From NCBI GenBank assembly GCA_017962005.1, contig JAGCWE010000112.1:1-44399 (forward strand): a stretch of DNA of 44,399 nt, in the 5' to 3' direction. Made by a program: the position numbers and the translations under genes. Below the pieces are notes generated by a model. That model worked only from the letters and a program-made list of their open reading frames with translations. It was not told where the DNA came from and searched no databases. This document shows, one piece after another, positions 42,487 to 44,399 of the stretch; within the stretch, counting starts at the first letter, position 1, and each line of letters opens with the position of its first letter. This DNA comes from Paludibacteraceae bacterium. Its GTDB lineage: Bacteria > Bacteroidota > Bacteroidia > Bacteroidales > Paludibacteraceae.

Positions 42487-43767
42487 TTACCAAGCGAAGA
42501 GCGGGTACTTGACCATCTCCGCATTGACAGTCTCGCGGACCTTGGCGATAGTCTGCTCGTTCTCGGGGTCTTGCAGCACGGTGTCGATAAGCTCGACAAT
42601 CCACCCCATCCTATCCTCTTTCAGGCCACGTGTCGTGATGGCGGGCGTACCGAAGCGAAGACCGCTAGTCTGGAACGCGCTACGGCTGTCGAAAGGAACC
42701 ATGTTCTTGTTGGTCGTGATGTCGGCCGCCACAAGCGCCTTCTCCGCCACCTTACCCGTCAGGTCGGGGTACTTGGTGCGGAGGTCAACCAGCATCGAGT
42801 GGTTGTCCGTACCGCCCGAAATAATCTTGTAGCCCTTATCCATAAAGGCCTGCGCCAAAACAGCCGCGTTCTTCTTCACCTGCTGCTGATAGGTCTTGAA
42901 CTCGGGTGTCAGAGCCTCTCCGAAAGCCACAGCCTTTGCAGCGATGACGTGCTCCAGCGGACCGCCCTGCGTTCCGGGGAATACCGCGCTGTCAATCAGT
43001 GCGGACATCATCTTCACCTCTCCCTTCGGGGTCGTCTTGCCCCACGGGTTGGCGAAATCCTTGCCCATCAGAATGATACCTCCACGCGGACCGCGCAGGG
43101 TCTTGTGCGTAGTGGAAGTGACGATATGCGCATACTTGAGAGGATTCTCCAACAGACCAGCCGCTATCAGACCGGCAGGGTGAGCCATATCCACCATAAA
43201 GATGGCGCCTATCTCGTCCGCCACCTTGCGGATGCGGGCATAATCCCATTCGCGGCTGTACGCACTGGCACCTGCCACAATCAGCTTGGGACGCTCGGCG
43301 CGCGCCTTTGTCTCCAACTCATCGTAATCCACACGACCCGTCTCCTCTTTCAGGCTGTAGTCAATAGCATGGAACATCAAGCCGGAGAAATTGACAGGGC
43401 TACCGTGGCTCAAGTGACCACCGTGGCTCAAGTTCAGTCCCATAAACGTGTCTCCCGCCTGAAGGCAAGTCATGAACACCGCCATGTTCGCCTGCGCGCC
43501 GGAGTGCGGCTGCACATTCACGTACTCGGCACCAAACAACTTCTTCAGCCGCTCGCGAGCCACGTTCTCGCTTATATCCACTATCTCGCAGCCTCCGTAG
43601 TAACGCTTGCCCGGATACCCTTCCGCATACTTGTTGGTCATAACCGAACCCATTGCTTCCATTACCTGGTCGCTCACATAGTTCTCGCTGGCAATCAACT
43701 CAATGCCACGCGTCTGACGCTCACGCTCACGGCGGATGAGGTCAAAAATCTCAGTGTCTCTTGTCAT
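42487..43767 (-). CDS. glyA: Serine hydroxymethyltransferase
   Basis: GlyA interconverts serine and glycine while charging tetrahydrofolate with a one-carbon unit, using pyridoxal phosphate. The 426-residue protein has [56 protein letters not shown] and the PLP lysine in [16 protein letters not shown] chose the ATG at 43767 ([10 protein letters not shown]); a longer frame begins at 43821, but the predicted promoter -7 element (43832-43839) would leave no leader for it. It probably heads the long leftward operon through murC and ftsZ. Confidence 0.96.
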   Translation of the reverse strand: MTRDTEIFDLIRRERERQTRGIELIASENYVSDQVMEAMGSVMTNKYAEGYPGKRYYGGCEIVDISENVARERLKKLFGAEYVNVQPHSGAQANMAVFMTCLQAGDTFMGLNLSHGGHLSHGSPVNFSGLMFHAIDYSLKEETGRVDYDELETKARAERPKLIVAGASAYSREWDYARIRKVADEIGAIFMVDMAHPAGLIAAGLLENPLKYAHIVTSTTHKTLRGPRGGIILMGKDFANPWGKTTPKGEVKMMSALIDSAVFPGTQGGPLEHVIAAKAVAFGEALTPEFKTYQQQVKKNAAVLAQAFMDKGYKIISGGTDNHSMLVDLRTKYPDLTGKVAEKALVAADITTNKNMVPFDSRSAFQTSGLRFGTPAITTRGLKEDRMGWIVELIDTVLQDPENEQTIAKVRETVNAEMVKYPLFAW

Positions 43768-43831
43768 ATTAATATGGTTAATTTTAATAGTGTCGGAATA
43801 CTGCACCCAACGGGTTTTCACAAAACCGCCG

Positions 43832-43862
43832 CAAAGTTACGGCGACTTTACGTAAAAGACAA
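43832..43862 (-). promoter_or_regulatory. glyA operon promoter, Bacteroidetes type
   Basis: On the minus strand TTG (43860-43862), 20 bases, then TAACTTTG (43832-43839) match the consensus. The leader to the ATG at 43767 is about 58 bases. This position also argues for the shorter glyA start. Confidence 0.75.
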
Positions 43863-44093
43863 TATTTTTTTGCATTTTTTTCTTCCTTTCCGCATCAAAG
43901 CTGTCCATGGCGGTACAGGAAAACATAGTAGAAATTGTCTCATGCGTTGAACTTTTACCACTATAGAGCGGGGCAAGGGGTGCGGAGGACAGGCATACAA
44001 AAGACTTATTGCAAAAGAACTGACAAGGCAACCACATGGCTGCCTTGTTGGTTCTCTGTCTGCGGGCTTGCCGCACTGTCCGGACTGCCGTTC
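43863..44093. other. Gap between glyA promoter and the small peptide gene
   Basis: No gene of note is supported here. Besides the leftward terminator at 44023-44048, the region shows only an AT-rich stretch near 43861-43890 next to the glyA promoter. Confidence 0.5.
44014..44048 (-). terminator. Terminator of the 45-residue peptide gene
   Basis: ACAAGGCA (44023-44030) pairs with TGCCTTGT (44041-44048); the stem can extend inward with one A-C mismatch. On the minus strand the hairpin is followed by CAGTTCTTTTGC, a modest T-rich tail. It lies about 45 bases after the peptide stop. Confidence 0.6.
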
Positions 44094-44231
44094 TTAGATG
44101 GCACCGTCCGGATCGCCACCATCAGTGACGGGGATGCCCGGAGGCGTCACACCGCCACCGCTGGCACAGAGCATCGTAACGCTCATCATGCAGGACGCTG
44201 CGGTCTGCGGATTCACATAGTTCTTTTTCAT
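44094..44231 (-). CDS. 45-residue small peptide, Bacteroidales MKKxYxxP type
   Basis: A short gene starting ATG at 44229-44231 and ending TAA at 44094-44096. The peptide opens MKKNYVNPQTAASCMMSV, continues TMLCASGGGVTPPGIP and ends in an acidic stretch with DGGDPDG. Many Bacteroidales genomes carry small genes of this pattern (MKKxYxxPxT..., a Gly-rich centre, acidic tail) with no known role. Support is the pattern, the AT-rich leader upstream and the hairpin downstream. It could be a secreted or signalling peptide; there is no proof of expression. Confidence 0.6.
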   Translation of the reverse strand: MKKNYVNPQTAASCMMSVTMLCASGGGVTPPGIPVTDGGDPDGAI

Positions 44232-44277
44232 TGCTGTTATTTGTTTTGATTGGTTGTAGTTAATTACCTTTCCTCAA

Positions 44278-44399
44278 ATTAAACAGACAGGTCAAATCTC
44301 CTATTCTGTTCCGTTTTCTCTTCGGATGTTTTCCTTCCGCTAATTAAACAGATAAGTCAAATCTCCTGTTCTGTTTCCTCTGCGGATGTTTGCCTTTCC
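44278..44399 (-). repeat. Tandem 65-bp duplication at the window edge
   Basis: Two copies start at 44278 and 44343 (plus strand), each opening ATTAAACAGA and containing GTCAAATCTCCT and CGGATGTTT, with a few substitutions and a 3-base length difference inside. On the minus strand both copies can code the same ending, QNRRFDLSV-stop, but in different frames because 65 is not a multiple of three. The right copy (stop at 44344-44346) could be the end of a gene entering from beyond the window; the left copy would be a duplicated tail. Confidence 0.75.

Noticed and set aside
42481..43950. A 489-residue open frame opposite glyA
   Set aside because: Antisense to glyA, which is certain.

Overview
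The window looks like a chromosomal piece of a Bacteroidales bacterium, most likely Prevotellaceae or a near relative. Four things point there. Promoters have the Bacteroidetes form TTTG-N19-21-TAnnTTTG. Proteins include a DUF4827-like lipoprotein, a family C10 cysteine protease with BspA-type leucine-rich repeats, and a dipeptidyl peptidase III lipoprotein. Two giant secreted proteins share a C-terminal tail common in this order. Gene order (glmM-surE-lpxB, murC-ftsQ-ftsA-ftsZ) also fits. The species cannot be named from sequence alone. Coding DNA is rather GC-rich for the order (judged by eye).

Layout. 1-7378 (+): a run of envelope and housekeeping genes: 5'-truncated rfbA, an FKBP-like lipoprotein, a DUF4827-like lipoprotein, glmM, surE, a small membrane protein, lpxB, a secreted NUC-type nuclease and thiL. 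Several junctions overlap by a few bases. 7514-12343 (-): a 1609-residue secreted surface protein. 12344-12924: a divergent intergenic region with an 11-bp tandem repeat and the secG promoter. 13299-17157 (-): a tightly overlapping DPP III / aroA / glycosyltransferase operon, then tRNA-Ser(GCT) with its own promoter and terminator. 17563-23752 (+): a small lipoprotein and a very large C10 protease/BspA-LRR/B-repeat gene that carries two in-frame stop codons inside its C-terminal tandem repeats.

23799-27483 (-): ROK sugar kinase, polysaccharide deacetylase and a membrane histidine kinase, transcribed in the order ROK, deacetylase, kinase. 27484-29164: accessory DNA with a second 11-bp tandem repeat, a decayed IS3-type insertion sequence (intact orfA, internally deleted orfB) and an outward-facing promoter match. 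29165-34022 (+): gltX, an HD phosphohydrolase, an NhaD-type antiporter and a DedA protein. 33964-43767 (-): a long co-directional run glyA, pseudopilin-like protein, rsmD, calcineurin-like phosphoesterase, murC, ftsQ, ftsA, ftsZ and a Wzz-like membrane protein. 43768-44399: a 45-residue peptide gene and a tandem 65-bp duplication at the edge.

The most notable points are the doubly interrupted C10/BspA gene, terminator hairpins placed inside the ends of convergent genes, two unrelated 11-bp tandem repeats in divergent intergenic regions, an unusually short but motif-complete AroA, and the small peptide gene beside the duplicated element. No clearly new defence or biosynthetic system is visible.
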